From: Dyadobacter jejuensis
GTDB taxonomy: Bacteria > Bacteroidota > Bacteroidia > Cytophagales > Spirosomataceae
DNA length: 64,000 bases
Reading direction: 5' to 3'
Assembly: GCF_003149085.1 (NCBI RefSeq)
Contig: NZ_QGDT01000001.1
Location: forward strand, 186,001 to 250,000
Shown here piece after piece: positions 21,299 through 30,125 of the stretch (within the stretch, counting starts at the first letter, position 1; every line of letters starts with the position of its first letter). A model generated the notes under the pieces. It did no database searches and was not told where the DNA came from. It saw only the letters and a program-made list of their open reading frames with translations. Made by a program: the position numbers and the translations under genes.

Positions 21299-21961
21299 AT
21301 GAATCAATCCTTAGTTGACTTACATGAAATAGGCATACTGCCTCTATATTATAATGCCGATGCATCCATCGTCAAAAAAGTGGTACAGGCTAGTTATAAC
21401 GGGGGCGCAAGGGTGTTCGAATTTACCAACCGAGGTGAAAACGCCTTCGATGTATTCGTGGAGGTATTGGCCTTCGTGAAGGAGCATTTACCCGATATGG
21501 GCTTCGGGATCGGCACTATTTACGATGCCGCTACCGCTCAAAAGTTTATAGATGCCGGCACCGACTATATCGTGACCCCCTGCCTTAACCCCGCCGTGGG
21601 TGAAGTATGTCAGAAGGCCGGTATCCCTTGGATACCGGGTGTGACCACCCTTACCGAGATTTACAATGCCCGCCAGGCAGGTGCCGAGGTGGTGAAGCTA
21701 TTCCCCGGCGACGTGGTGGGGTCCAAATTCGTGAAGGCCATCAAAGGGCCCATGGCCGACGTCAAGATCATGGTTACGGGTGGGGTGCAGCCTACGCCCG
21801 AAAGCATAGGGGAGTGGTTTGGAGCCGGTGCCTATGCTGTAGGACTGGGGTCGAACCTATTCCCTAAGGAGGTCATTGCCGCCGAGGACTATTCATGGAT
21901 AGAAAAAAAGGTGGCTCAGAGCATCGCTATGGTGAAGGCCTACAGGTCGAAGGTGAAGTAA
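21299..21961 (+). CDS. eda: KDPG / KHG aldolase
   Basis: It cleaves KDPG to pyruvate and glyceraldehyde-3-phosphate. The 220-residue TIM barrel carries the family features: GGARVFEFTNRGENA (Glu near 43, Arg), GIGTIYDAATAQKFIDAG, the Schiff-base Lys in EVVKLFPGDVVG, and MVTGGVQPTPESIGEWFGAG. It is the last gene of the uronate run and is closed by a very strong terminator. Together uxuA, uxaC, kdgK and eda take hexuronates to central metabolism, except for the fructuronate reductase step. Confidence 0.94.
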   Translation: MNQSLVDLHEIGILPLYYNADASIVKKVVQASYNGGARVFEFTNRGENAFDVFVEVLAFVKEHLPDMGFGIGTIYDAATAQKFIDAGTDYIVTPCLNPAVGEVCQKAGIPWIPGVTTLTEIYNARQAGAEVVKLFPGDVVGSKFVKAIKGPMADVKIMVTGGVQPTPESIGEWFGAGAYAVGLGSNLFPKEVIAAEDYSWIEKKVAQSIAMVKAYRSKVK

Positions 21962-21972
21962 CCAAGCCATAT

Positions 21973-22017
21973 AAGCAAAAGGCCTTTCAGTCTCTAGGAT
22001 TGAAAGGCCTTTTGCTT
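21973..22017. terminator. Bidirectional terminator between eda and the aldo/keto reductase
   Basis: A perfect 17-bp inverted repeat (AAGCAAAAGGCCTTTCA with its complement) encloses an 11-base loop. A and T runs inside both arms suit termination of eda (+) and the convergent gene (-). Confidence 0.85.
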
Positions 22018-22030
22018 TGGGAGCCTTCGC

Positions 22031-22921
22031 TTACATCGGGTCGGGCTTCTTTTTAGCCAAATGGTATATTTCGTACCAATCCTGATGGTCCAATTGGATT
22101 TTTGAGGCGCTGGCCGCATTGCGAATCCTGTTTTCGGATAGGGATCCGATAATGGGCAAGGTTCCTAGCTTCATCAGCCATGCTACGGCCATCTGCTCTA
22201 TGTTGGCGTCATACTTTTCACCTAGCTGCTCCAGTTTGGCGCGAAGTAGCACCGTGCGCTCTTCCGTACCATGCAATATCTTTCCGCCAGCCAAGGGTGC
22301 CCAGGCGAGTGGCTTAGAAAAGCTCTGCTTGATAAAGTCGATTCGCCCGTCGTCTATGGCTGAGGTGTTCATCAGGTTCAACTCTATATGGTTGGTCACG
22401 ATGGGCAGGCGCAGGTAAGAGGCGAGCAACTGGTGCTGAAACACCGAAAAATTGGTGACCCCTATATGCAAGGCCTTCCCCGATTTGACAATCTCCGAGA
22501 GTGCTCCGGCCGTCTCCTCAGGATCTGACAAGAAATCGCTTTGTTGTAAAAGAAATATATCCAGATAATCGGTCTTTAACCGAGATAAGGAGCCATTCAC
22601 ACTGTCGATAATGTGCTTGGCGGAAGTGTCGTAATAGTTGAAACGCCCCGAGTCGGACCGGCGAATGCCGCATTTACTGAACAGTACCAGGTCCTTTCTG
22701 TTGAAAGACTTCTGCTGAATCAGCTTGCCGAAATGGGTTTCAATGGCGGAGTCTCCATAAATGTCCGCATGGTCAAAGGTGTTCACCCCTAGTTCCAGAC
22801 AGAGGTTTACGGTTCTTTCTATCTTGTTGGTGGTTTCTGCTCCTTCGTCGGTCCATCTCCAAAAACCATATATGGCTTCGGATACTTTTGGTCCCGAATC
22901 GCTTAGACTAACTGTTTTCAT
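22031..22921 (-). CDS. Aldo/keto reductase family protein (YdhF-like) with altered catalytic residue
   Basis: The 296-residue TIM barrel has the family layout: YGFWRW, GVNTFDHADIYGDSAIE with the catalytic Asp and Tyr, LVLFSKCGI with the catalytic Lys, HIGVTNFS, and a C-terminal NADPH-binding end (LPIIGSLSENRI). The usual L-L-H-R-P-D motif, which supplies the catalytic His, reads LLQQSD here, so His is replaced by Gln. Activity may be reduced or changed. It is convergent with the uronate operon and not obviously part of it. Confidence 0.85.
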   Translation of the reverse strand: MKTVSLSDSGPKVSEAIYGFWRWTDEGAETTNKIERTVNLCLELGVNTFDHADIYGDSAIETHFGKLIQQKSFNRKDLVLFSKCGIRRSDSGRFNYYDTSAKHIIDSVNGSLSRLKTDYLDIFLLQQSDFLSDPEETAGALSEIVKSGKALHIGVTNFSVFQHQLLASYLRLPIVTNHIELNLMNTSAIDDGRIDFIKQSFSKPLAWAPLAGGKILHGTEERTVLLRAKLEQLGEKYDANIEQMAVAWLMKLGTLPIIGSLSENRIRNAASASKIQLDHQDWYEIYHLAKKKPDPM

Positions 22922-23098
22922 CCCTAAGTAGTTTGTATTGAATTGTAAAATTACCCTATTTTCGAAAAAGGCAAGGGTAAAGCCCGCAATGACTCTCGTA
23001 CGTGGCCAAGCCTATAAAGCGCTGGATATGGTAAATAAGATTGCAAATGCCTATAAAAGAAAGCATTAGCATAGGTGTAGCGCTTCGCTGGCCTCGTA

Positions 23099-23455
23099 CT
23101 ATTTTTCTAGCCTTTTGTCCCGAACAATTACAAAAAAGTCGTTTTCTATAGCCAGATAGCCATAATCGTAAACGTATTGGTACACAGTGCCCTTGAGGGT
23201 AGTGCGAACATGCGTCATCCAGTTGAAGTCGAAACCCTTGGCTAGCAAGGTCGATTTGGGGAGGGTCACCTTTCCGTCGGGGCATAGGTCTTCTAATATC
23301 CGCCTATTCTTGCGCAGCTGGTTGTTGATGTTGCGCATCAGATTATGGGAGTCGGAGTTCAGGCGGTTGTTATAACTATTCCGGCACATATCCGAACAAA
23401 ATTTTTTATCGGTGCGGCCTACCAAGGGCTTGTCACATTCCAGACATTGTCCCAT
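23099..23455 (-). CDS. Small zinc-ribbon protein, function unknown
   Basis: The 118-residue protein starts with a Cys4 zinc ribbon: CLECDKPLVGRTDKKFCSDM, with the final pair in CSDMCRNSYNNRL. A helical middle (HNLMRNINNQLRKNRRILED) and a winged-helix-like end (KGFDFNWMTHVRTT, YVYDYGYLAIEN) follow. Similar short proteins are common in Bacteroidota without a known job. Nucleic-acid binding is a guess from the ribbon. It is divergent from ssb. Confidence 0.75.
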   Translation of the reverse strand: MGQCLECDKPLVGRTDKKFCSDMCRNSYNNRLNSDSHNLMRNINNQLRKNRRILEDLCPDGKVTLPKSTLLAKGFDFNWMTHVRTTLKGTVYQYVYDYGYLAIENDFFVIVRDKRLEK

Positions 23456-23678
23456 AGCCTTCTGTTTTTGGTTGATGAATGTTCCTTTTTTATATGCAAG
23501 ATAAGCAATAATTAGGTGCTAAGTGCGGTATTTTAGATCCATTTGCAAATGCTTACAAATGTTTATAGATGACTGTAAATGCTTAATAACCGAATCGAAC
23601 CAAGCCAATCCCGCACCTTTGTTGAGTCGGCTAGCAAAGGGCTTCCGGCGATGCGTTCCACTTTAAACAGATACGATC

Positions 23679-24014
23679 ATGAACACGGTCAAATTAATGG
23701 GAAATGTCGGCAAGGAGATTCAAATCAAGGAGCTTGCCAATGGTAAAGTGGCTAACTTTTCTTTAGCTACCAACGAGAGTTATATCAATAAGAATAAGGA
23801 AGAGGTAAAAACCACCAGCTGGCACCATATAGTCGCTTATGGAAAGTTGGCGGAGCATTGTGACTCTATTTTCCAAACGGGAAAGTTCCTGGTGGTGGAA
23901 GGGAAAATAAACTACCGGGAATACCAGAACAAGGATCAGCAAACGGTGAAGGTGACCGAAATCATAGCCAGCAAGGTTGAAGAATACGTAAAGGCTCCCG
24001 CTCCTCAAGTATGA
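23679..24014 (+). CDS. ssb: Single-stranded DNA-binding protein, short form
   Basis: The 111-residue OB-fold protein has the SSB core: MNTVKLMGNVGKEIQ, VANFSLATNESY, TTSWHHIVAYGKLAEH, GKFLVVEGKINYREYQNKD. It ends KAPAPQV and lacks the acidic C-terminal tail (DDxPF type) that binds partner proteins. It may therefore be an accessory SSB rather than the main replicative one. A possible CACCTTTG -7-like box lies near 23618. Confidence 0.88.
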   Translation: MNTVKLMGNVGKEIQIKELANGKVANFSLATNESYINKNKEEVKTTSWHHIVAYGKLAEHCDSIFQTGKFLVVEGKINYREYQNKDQQTVKVTEIIASKVEEYVKAPAPQV

Positions 24015-24025
24015 GGACTATGAAT

Positions 24026-24057
24026 AGGGAAGAGGTGCGCCAATGGCCCTCTTCCCT
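24026..24057. terminator. Bidirectional terminator between ssb and xylB
   Basis: AGGGAAGAGG pairs perfectly with CCTCTTCCCT across a 12-base loop, flanked by TTATTTA. It serves the convergent ssb (+) and xylB (-). Confidence 0.75.
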
Positions 24058-24064
24058 TTATTTA

Positions 24065-25543
24065 TTAGCTCAATAGCGCCTGTTTCCAGTTTTGGTAGGC
24101 GGCTTTGGTGGCTTCTACCTGCTGCTGGTCAGGGGCAATGGTCTTGACGGCCGCCAAGCCTACGAAAGCCTCGGCGCGGGTCTTGTAATAACCCAGCCCA
24201 AAACCTGCCGCACGTGCCGCTCCTTGGGCTCCATCGGTATTGTAGAGCTCCACGGTGGCGCCCGAAACATTGGCGAAGGTCTCCCTGAAAAGCGGACTTA
24301 AAAACATATTGGCCTCTCCGGCACGGATGTTCTTAAGGGACACCCCTACCGTTTCCATGATTTCCATGCCATAGTATAGCGCAAACACGATGCCCTCCTG
24401 GGCCGCACGGGTCCAGTGGGTCCTATTATGACGGCTAAATTGCAGCCCCTTAAATTGTGCACCAGGGTCCTGGTTCTCCAGCATCCGCTCGGCCCCGTTG
24501 CCAAATGGCAGGCACAGCAGCCCGTCGCTACCTACTGGAGCCTGTGCCGCCAACTCGTTCATCTCCGGATACGATACCGATCCCTGCATCAGGGTATTGC
24601 GTAGCCAGCCGTTAAGGCTACCCGTTCCGTTCACACAGAGCAGCACCCCATAGCGGGCCGCTTCGGTGAGTGGGTTGACGTGTAAAAATGTGTTGACTCT
24701 CGACTTGGGGTCGAACTTGATCTGGTCGCTCACCCCATATACCACCCCCGAGGTGCCTGCCGTAGCCGCTACTTCTCCTGGCTCGAGTACATTGAGCGAA
24801 AAAGCATTATTGGGCTGGTCGCCGGCACGGTAGGTGATGGGCGTTCCCGCCTTGAGTCCCAGCGCCTGAGCCGCCGACTCCGTTAGCTGGCCCTGCTCGG
24901 CAAAGGTGGGCATAACGGTAGGTAATAGTTCGGGAGAAAAACCAAAATATTCCATCAGAAAATCGGCCGGTTGCCCCTTCACAAAATCCCAGAATATCCC
25001 TTCAGAAAGTCCTGAGGGTGTGGTGACCACCTCCCCACTCATGCGAGCGGCCAGGTAGTCGCCGGGAAGCATAAACTTATGCACCTGGGCATATACCCCG
25101 GGTTCATGCTGCTTTACCCAGCCGAGTTTGGAAGCCGTGAAGTTGCCCGGGGAGTTCAGGAGCCGTGGAAGCACGAGGTCGGCCCCCAGGCTGTCCATGG
25201 CCTTGTTGCCTGTGTCGACCGCCCGGCTGTCGCACCAGATGATAGACGGGCGTAGGACATTCAAATCCTTATCGACCACCACCAGCCCGTGCATTTGATA
25301 GGAGATCCCTATGGCCCCTACCGACGCTGGGTCTATGCCCGACTGGCGGATCACCTCCTGGGAGGCTAAGCAGGCATTTTCCCACCAGGCCTCAGGCTGC
25401 TGCTCTGCAAACCCCGTTTGGGGTGAGGCAATGGTCATTTCTTTTTCTGGATAAAAAGCCGAGGCTACTGCCTGGCCGGTATCGGCATCGAGGATGCATG
25501 CTTTGACAGAGGAGCTACCCAAATCGAATCCTAGGAAATACAT
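24065..25543 (-). CDS. xylB: Xylulokinase (FGGY carbohydrate kinase)
   Basis: The enzyme phosphorylates D-xylulose. The 492-residue FGGY protein begins MYFLGFDLGSSSVKACILD (ATP phosphate-binding loop) and has GISYQMHGLVVVD, the sugar-contact motif of xylulokinases. The catalytic Asp lies in YRAGDQPNNAF, and the second ATP motif is TAGTSGVVYGV. Xylose isomerase is not in the window. The gene is followed upstream on the same strand by a broken esterase, so a pentose or xylan link is plausible but unproven. Confidence 0.9.
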   Translation of the reverse strand: MYFLGFDLGSSSVKACILDADTGQAVASAFYPEKEMTIASPQTGFAEQQPEAWWENACLASQEVIRQSGIDPASVGAIGISYQMHGLVVVDKDLNVLRPSIIWCDSRAVDTGNKAMDSLGADLVLPRLLNSPGNFTASKLGWVKQHEPGVYAQVHKFMLPGDYLAARMSGEVVTTPSGLSEGIFWDFVKGQPADFLMEYFGFSPELLPTVMPTFAEQGQLTESAAQALGLKAGTPITYRAGDQPNNAFSLNVLEPGEVAATAGTSGVVYGVSDQIKFDPKSRVNTFLHVNPLTEAARYGVLLCVNGTGSLNGWLRNTLMQGSVSYPEMNELAAQAPVGSDGLLCLPFGNGAERMLENQDPGAQFKGLQFSRHNRTHWTRAAQEGIVFALYYGMEIMETVGVSLKNIRAGEANMFLSPLFRETFANVSGATVELYNTDGAQGAARAAGFGLGYYKTRAEAFVGLAAVKTIAPDQQQVEATKAAYQNWKQALLS

Positions 25544-25774
25544 ACGAAGCTTTGAATTACTATAGTTTGAACGAGATTAATACAAGGATAGGCAAATTTG
25601 AACAAAAAAAAGCATACTTGTATAGGTTATTAATTGTTAAATATACACTTATTTCTTCGAATTGTATACCATCTCCTACTGAGTTGGCCGGGGGGATCCA
25701 AATCAATAAGGTCGAGTGCACGGGCGCACTGGAGAACCATACGGCACTGCCCCTAAACCTCTATGGCGTTTCGC

Positions 25775-27910
25775 CTAGTCGAGCCATTTCAGCAGGACCG
25801 GGAGCCAGTCGTCAGGACGGAGGCCGATCATGACGCTGAAATTTTCGGGGTGTTCCTTTTGTATCGATCTTCCATACAAGGCTTCGGTCTGGCTTGGACC
25901 CACCTCCCGATCGGCGGCCGTGACGGGGTTGGCCAGCAAAAGGCGCTGGGTAGAGAGCCGATGCACCAAGTCGGGCAGATCGTATAGCGGTAGGGCGCCG
26001 GGTACTGCCGATATGATAAATTTGGGTTTATATAGCCTTTCCTCTGCAATAGACAGGTAAGAAACCAGGGGGTTGTGCAGTACCAGCCGCTGGAAGGGGT
26101 TGTCGATAGCGGCGGCATGCAGTAGGTCGGCGGTGAGGGTACCGCTGGCCACAGCTCCCAATACGGTCGCATCCGTTTTTGTATGCTTTATAAAATAGGA
26201 TAGAACAGCTATTTCTTCGGCCCGGACGGCCACTAGGTTTTTTTGCACCAGCAGGCCCATAAACCAGAGGTTCAGGGGGGCTCCGTCGATCAGGGCGTCC
26301 CCTCCCGGGATGTTTCCGGGGCCGAGTTCTCCTATTCCGCTCAGGTCGGGAACGACCACCTCATACCCATTCCTAACCAGTTGTTCTACGGTTCCACCCG
26401 TATGGGCAGCTATGGACTTGCCCTGGTCGTCGAGATAGAGGATGGTTTTGGTAGATGCCTGGGAGGGTTTTAGCCAGAGAACAGGCAGGTAATAGGACCC
26501 ACCGCCCTTTACCAGGTATTTTTCGATGGTATAGCCGGTTCTTTGGTCCCGACCCGAAAAAATAGCGTCCACTTTTGTAGCAGGCTTTTCATAGCCCGAC
26601 AGGCCGATCACCCGATTCATCAGGGTCTTCTCGTATCCGGGGTTGGCTTTACGGTACTTTTCCCTGTTTTCCACCATCTGTTGGACCGTGGTTTTGTTGA
26701 GTGAAAACATACTTTCCGCTTTAAGAGAAGGAGGGGATACCATCAGTTCCTCTTCCGTCAGAAGCTCCACTTATTGGTCTTTTGAACTGCCGGGGTTGTT
26801 GAGGTATTTCTGGAAGAAGGCATAGGTGCTTTCCCTATTTTTGAGAGTAGAGGCATGGCCGGCATCATCTTCGGTCATGTTCATATGTTCGATTTTACCA
26901 AAGGCTTTAAAGGCCTTTCGGGCCTCTATATAGCTGTCCCTTGCGCCTTGTATGCTAAACATATCTCTGGTAGTGGCCACAATCAGGGTGGGCTTGGGGG
27001 CGCGTACCTCTAGCAAATCGGCCAGGTCGAGTCCATTTTTTAGGGCATGGAGCAGGTTTTGTTCTGCATCCTGCGGCCCATTGGAGCGGAGGAGCTTGTC
27101 GAAAGACGTAATATAACATTCGGGGGCGGCGGCGAGGATGCGGTCGTCGACGGCGGCGATATAGGCACTCTGGGTGCCCCCTCCCGACCTGCCCGTAATG
27201 CCGATTCGGAGCGGGTCGACCTCCGGCCGGCTGAGGAGGTAGTCGACCGAGCGGATGCCATCCCAGATAAAATATTGGGCAGGGGATATGCCCGCCAGAA
27301 AGGACTGGGCTCCGGGATAGGAATGCTCCTTGGTAGCGCCTTTAAAGAGGTCGGTATCCTGGTATTGGATGCGCTCCCCTTGACCGATGGGGTCGAAGGC
27401 CAGGACGATAAACCCCTTGCCGACGTAGTTTAGGATCATTTGCTGATAGGTTTCGCTGCGGAAGCCTTGGTCGGTATGTCCGCTGCAAAAAATAATGGCC
27501 GGGGCTTTTTGGGCGCGCTGATTGGGCAAAAACAGGGCGGCCGATACATAATATCCCGGGCGCGACTGGTAATAAAGTTTTTCTACAGAGTAACCCGTCT
27601 TGTGCAATACCCCCGTGACAACGGGCTGGAGGGGTGTTTTTTCTGGAAAGGGTCCCAGGGCTTTGGCCAGCTGCTGCCGCACATAAGCCTGCCGTCGTTG
27701 CCAGTCGGTTTGGGTCTGTAATTTGCCGATCTCACCCTGTCTTTTCTCCAACAGGGAAAAGGCACGGTCACTGAGCCCCTGGTATAAATACTGGCTGGCG
27801 TTCCCTCTTTCTAGCTTCCAGTAATCATATACAGTCGGTACTTCCTGGGCCCGGAGTGGAGCGTGCACTGCCATGCAAAGGGTTATGAAAATGGGGGTTA
27901 GGAATTTCAT
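25775..27910 (-). pseudogene. Two-domain alpha/beta-hydrolase (acetylxylan-esterase-like) split by an in-frame TAA
   Basis: Two neighbouring coding blocks lie in one frame, separated only by the stop at 26771-26773. The first (379 codons) has a signal peptide and a full hydrolase domain with nucleophile GRSGGGTQSAY, acid in TTRDMF and His in DDAGHAS. The second (about 331 codons) is a degenerate hydrolase domain with GAVASGT in place of GxSxG. The junction reads NPGSSKDQ, stop, VELLTEEELMVSP. Two-domain esterases of about 700 residues exist in Bacteroidota, and the second block has no start of its own better than a GTG right after the stop. I take it as one gene with a nonsense mutation; the first domain alone could still be active. 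Confidence 0.75.
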
Positions 27911-28112
27911 AGGGTCATTCTAAAGGTTAATATTGGGGGTTTAGCTATTTCACTTCCCTGCAAATGTCGAGGGTGCTACCAAGCTGACGGTCCATCGGTG
28001 CAAATACCCTAAAAGTCGTATTTAGGTATACGCGATCAATGAACGACAAAAGGTGATTAAGGAATAGAGCATCCAGGGCAGAAATTCTACCGTTGTCGTT
28101 AGGGGTAAAATA

Positions 28113-28120
28113 GGGGGGGG
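28113..28120. repeat. Poly-G tract (8 G) at the left edge of the Rhs array
   Basis: Eight consecutive G lie just before the first Rhs core remnant (28136). The flanking 27911-28112 contains no recognisable gene. Confidence 0.7.
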
Positions 28121-28246
28121 AGGACAAGTTACTGGTGGAAGAGTGCGGACACCAAGGGCCTTTCGTTTAGCTATGACGGAGCCAATCGGCTACTCAGTAG
28201 CACGGGAATAGGTGGCTATGGCGATACGGAAAGTGGCATTACTTTC

Positions 28247-28265
28247 GAGTCGTGCGCGACCCCGG
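28247..28265. repeat. GC-rich micro-insert, copy 1
   Basis: GAGTCGTGCGCGACCCCGG, identical to copies at 28542 and 30249. It follows TTC GA of a Phe-Asp codon pair in the Rhs core and shifts the frame. GTCG/CGAC can pair around TGCG. Confidence 0.7.
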
Positions 28266-28541
28266 AACAACGGGAATATCATGACTTTGATGCGGGCTGG
28301 TGCGGCTGTTGATAACCTTTCTTATTCGTACGCAGGCAAGCGGCCGGGCGGCGTTCCGCTTTCGGCGGTCAATGATTCGAGTGGAATTAATACGGGGGTC
28401 AAAAGCGGCGGAAGCAGTTATACATACGACAACAACGGAAACATGCTCACCGACGGCAACCGGGGGGCTACGCTTACTTACAATTTTCTCAATCTGCCAA
28501 AGACCGTTGCTGTTGGTGGGAAGAATTTTACTTACGACTAT

Positions 28542-28560
28542 GAGTCGTGCGCGACCCCGG
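28542..28560. repeat. GC-rich micro-insert, copy 2
   Basis: Identical 19-base sequence, here after TAT GA in the core text FTYDYD. The upstream and downstream Rhs reading frames differ across it. Confidence 0.7.
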
Positions 28561-29645
28561 GCTTGGTACAAAACATAAATATGCTGGGGATACGATTACC
28601 GCCAAATATGCAGGTTTTTTTGAGTATGATGCTTCGAATGTGTTGAAACGAATTGCTACTTCGGAAGGGCAATTGGTTCCATCTGGTGATACGCTTCGCT
28701 TTGACTATTTCTTGAAAGATCATCTGGGGAATGTGAGAGTTGTTTTTAGTGAAAAAGGAGATATCTTGCAACAAACTGATTACTATCCTTTTGGGTTGGA
28801 GATCGATCGAAACAGCCCAGTTCAAATCCCAGCGGCACGTAACGCCATTAACCGCTACAACTTCCTGGGTAAAGAAACTCAGGTTGCTACGGGATATATT
28901 GATCTTCAAGCACGGTTCTATGATCCGACCGTTGGGCGGTTTATGCAGATTGATCCGGTTACGGATACTCAGGAAGATCAATCCACCTATCAGTATGGCT
29001 GGAATAACCCTATCTTGCGGAGCGACCCTAATGGTACTTACCCAGACGGGCCTGGTGATGACCCTTTCCTGATCGCAAGGCTGGTAACAACGGCGTTCTT
29101 TGATACCAAGCATGCGATCATTAATACGGCGGCAAGGGCCTTTGGTTCCGATATTCGAGCTGGTTATAAAGTCGAAGGTGGGCAGCAGGTATTCGAGACC
29201 CAGATCAGCAGACAAGCGGTTGACAATTCGCTATCCAGGCAGGTAAGAGAAGCAGTAAATGCGATCGGTGATGTGGCTTTAGTAGCTACTGCGGGATCAA
29301 GTCCAGCAAACCCTGGCAATTTGCTTTCTAAGACCAGTGTAGAATCTCAGGTTGTGAAGGCAGGAAAAGAAGTAGCCAATGCTGCGGTCCATGCGAATTC
29401 AAAAGCAAGTGAAAAAATCAACACTTTATATAAACTTGAGACCAAGAAAGGAGAATATTTGAAAACTGGTATTACTTCAAAAGCCACACCTGAAAAGCGA
29501 TATTCCAATAAATTTATGCTTGGTAAGGAAATGAAAAAAATAGATTCTGGAAGTCGTACTGATATGCTCAAAAAAGAAAGAGGAATTGTAGAAACCAACC
29601 CTGGCCCTTTAAATCGTGAACCTTGGGCAGGGAAGAAGAAACCAA

Positions 29646-30101
29646 ATGAATAAGATGATTGGATATTATTTAAGTACAGGTGACGAAGAAGTGAGTAATA
29701 TGTTCAGCCCTTATGTCTGGAAAGAAAATGGTCTCGATACATTGATGGATTTGAAACTAGCTAAGAAAAATTATGGCGATGATTTGGACTTGTTGCTCAT
29801 TCAATATTACGTTGAAGGAAAATTCAGTTCCTATCTACCTGAAGAGCCAAAGGTTGGCAATTACTTGAAAAAGAACAAGGATATTGCTGTGGCCATAGCT
29901 GTAACACGCGATGTATTCCATGACCGGAACGAATTTGAACGGCGTGAGTTTATTGTGAACAGCACATTAAATGCTATTGAACTTGTTAGGAAAAGACTTA
30001 TTAAAAAAAAGCTGGACATCGACTTTGACAGCCTCATTAGGGATGTAAAGGAACTGGCATATATTTATTTGAAAAGAGAGGAGCCTTATTCAAAAGTTTA
30101 A
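29646..30101 (+). CDS. Putative immunity protein for cassette A
   Basis: The ATG at 29646 overlaps the last codons of the nuclease tip in another frame, the arrangement expected for a toxin and its immunity gene. The product of about 151 residues is soluble, charged and mostly helical (LLIQYYVEGKFSSYLPEE, LIKKKLDIDFDSLIRDVKEL). I do not recognise a family. The role is inferred from position alone. Confidence 0.6.
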   Translation: MNKMIGYYLSTGDEEVSNMFSPYVWKENGLDTLMDLKLAKKNYGDDLDLLLIQYYVEGKFSSYLPEEPKVGNYLKKNKDIAVAIAVTRDVFHDRNEFERREFIVNSTLNAIELVRKRLIKKKLDIDFDSLIRDVKELAYIYLKREEPYSKV

Positions 30102-30125
30102 GAATCTAAAACAAGCATTACTTGA

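Larger units (their letters stand above)
28136..29653 (+). pseudogene. Rhs cassette A: frameshifted Rhs core with GIY-YIG/URI-like nuclease tip
   Basis: YD-repeat core text is spread over changing frames: LSFSYDGANRLLSS, then NNGNMLTDGNRGATLTYNF, then KYAGDTITAKYAGFFEYDAS. The last block runs through DHLGNVRVVF, DYYPFGLEID, RFYDPTVGRFMQIDP and NNPILRSDPNG, where the tip starts. The tip ends YKLETKKGEYLKTGITS, PEKRYSN, KKERGIVE and NPGPLNREPWAG. The order Y, K-x-G-I-T, R-Y, E, N fits the GIY-YIG/URI nuclease fold used by polymorphic toxins. The frame changes occur at copies of a 17-bp insert (28249-28265, 28544-28560). No intact N-terminus exists, so this is a displaced C-terminal cassette. 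Its stop overlaps the next start. Confidence 0.75.

Noticed and set aside
22031..22921. Aldo/keto reductase as the missing fructuronate reductase of the uronate operon
   Set aside because: It is on the opposite strand behind a strong terminator, belongs to the wrong family and lacks the catalytic His.
27945..28127. 60-codon frame on the - strand ending at 27945
   Set aside because: It starts in the poly-G tract and has no recognisable similarity. It may be a relic but cannot be supported as a gene.
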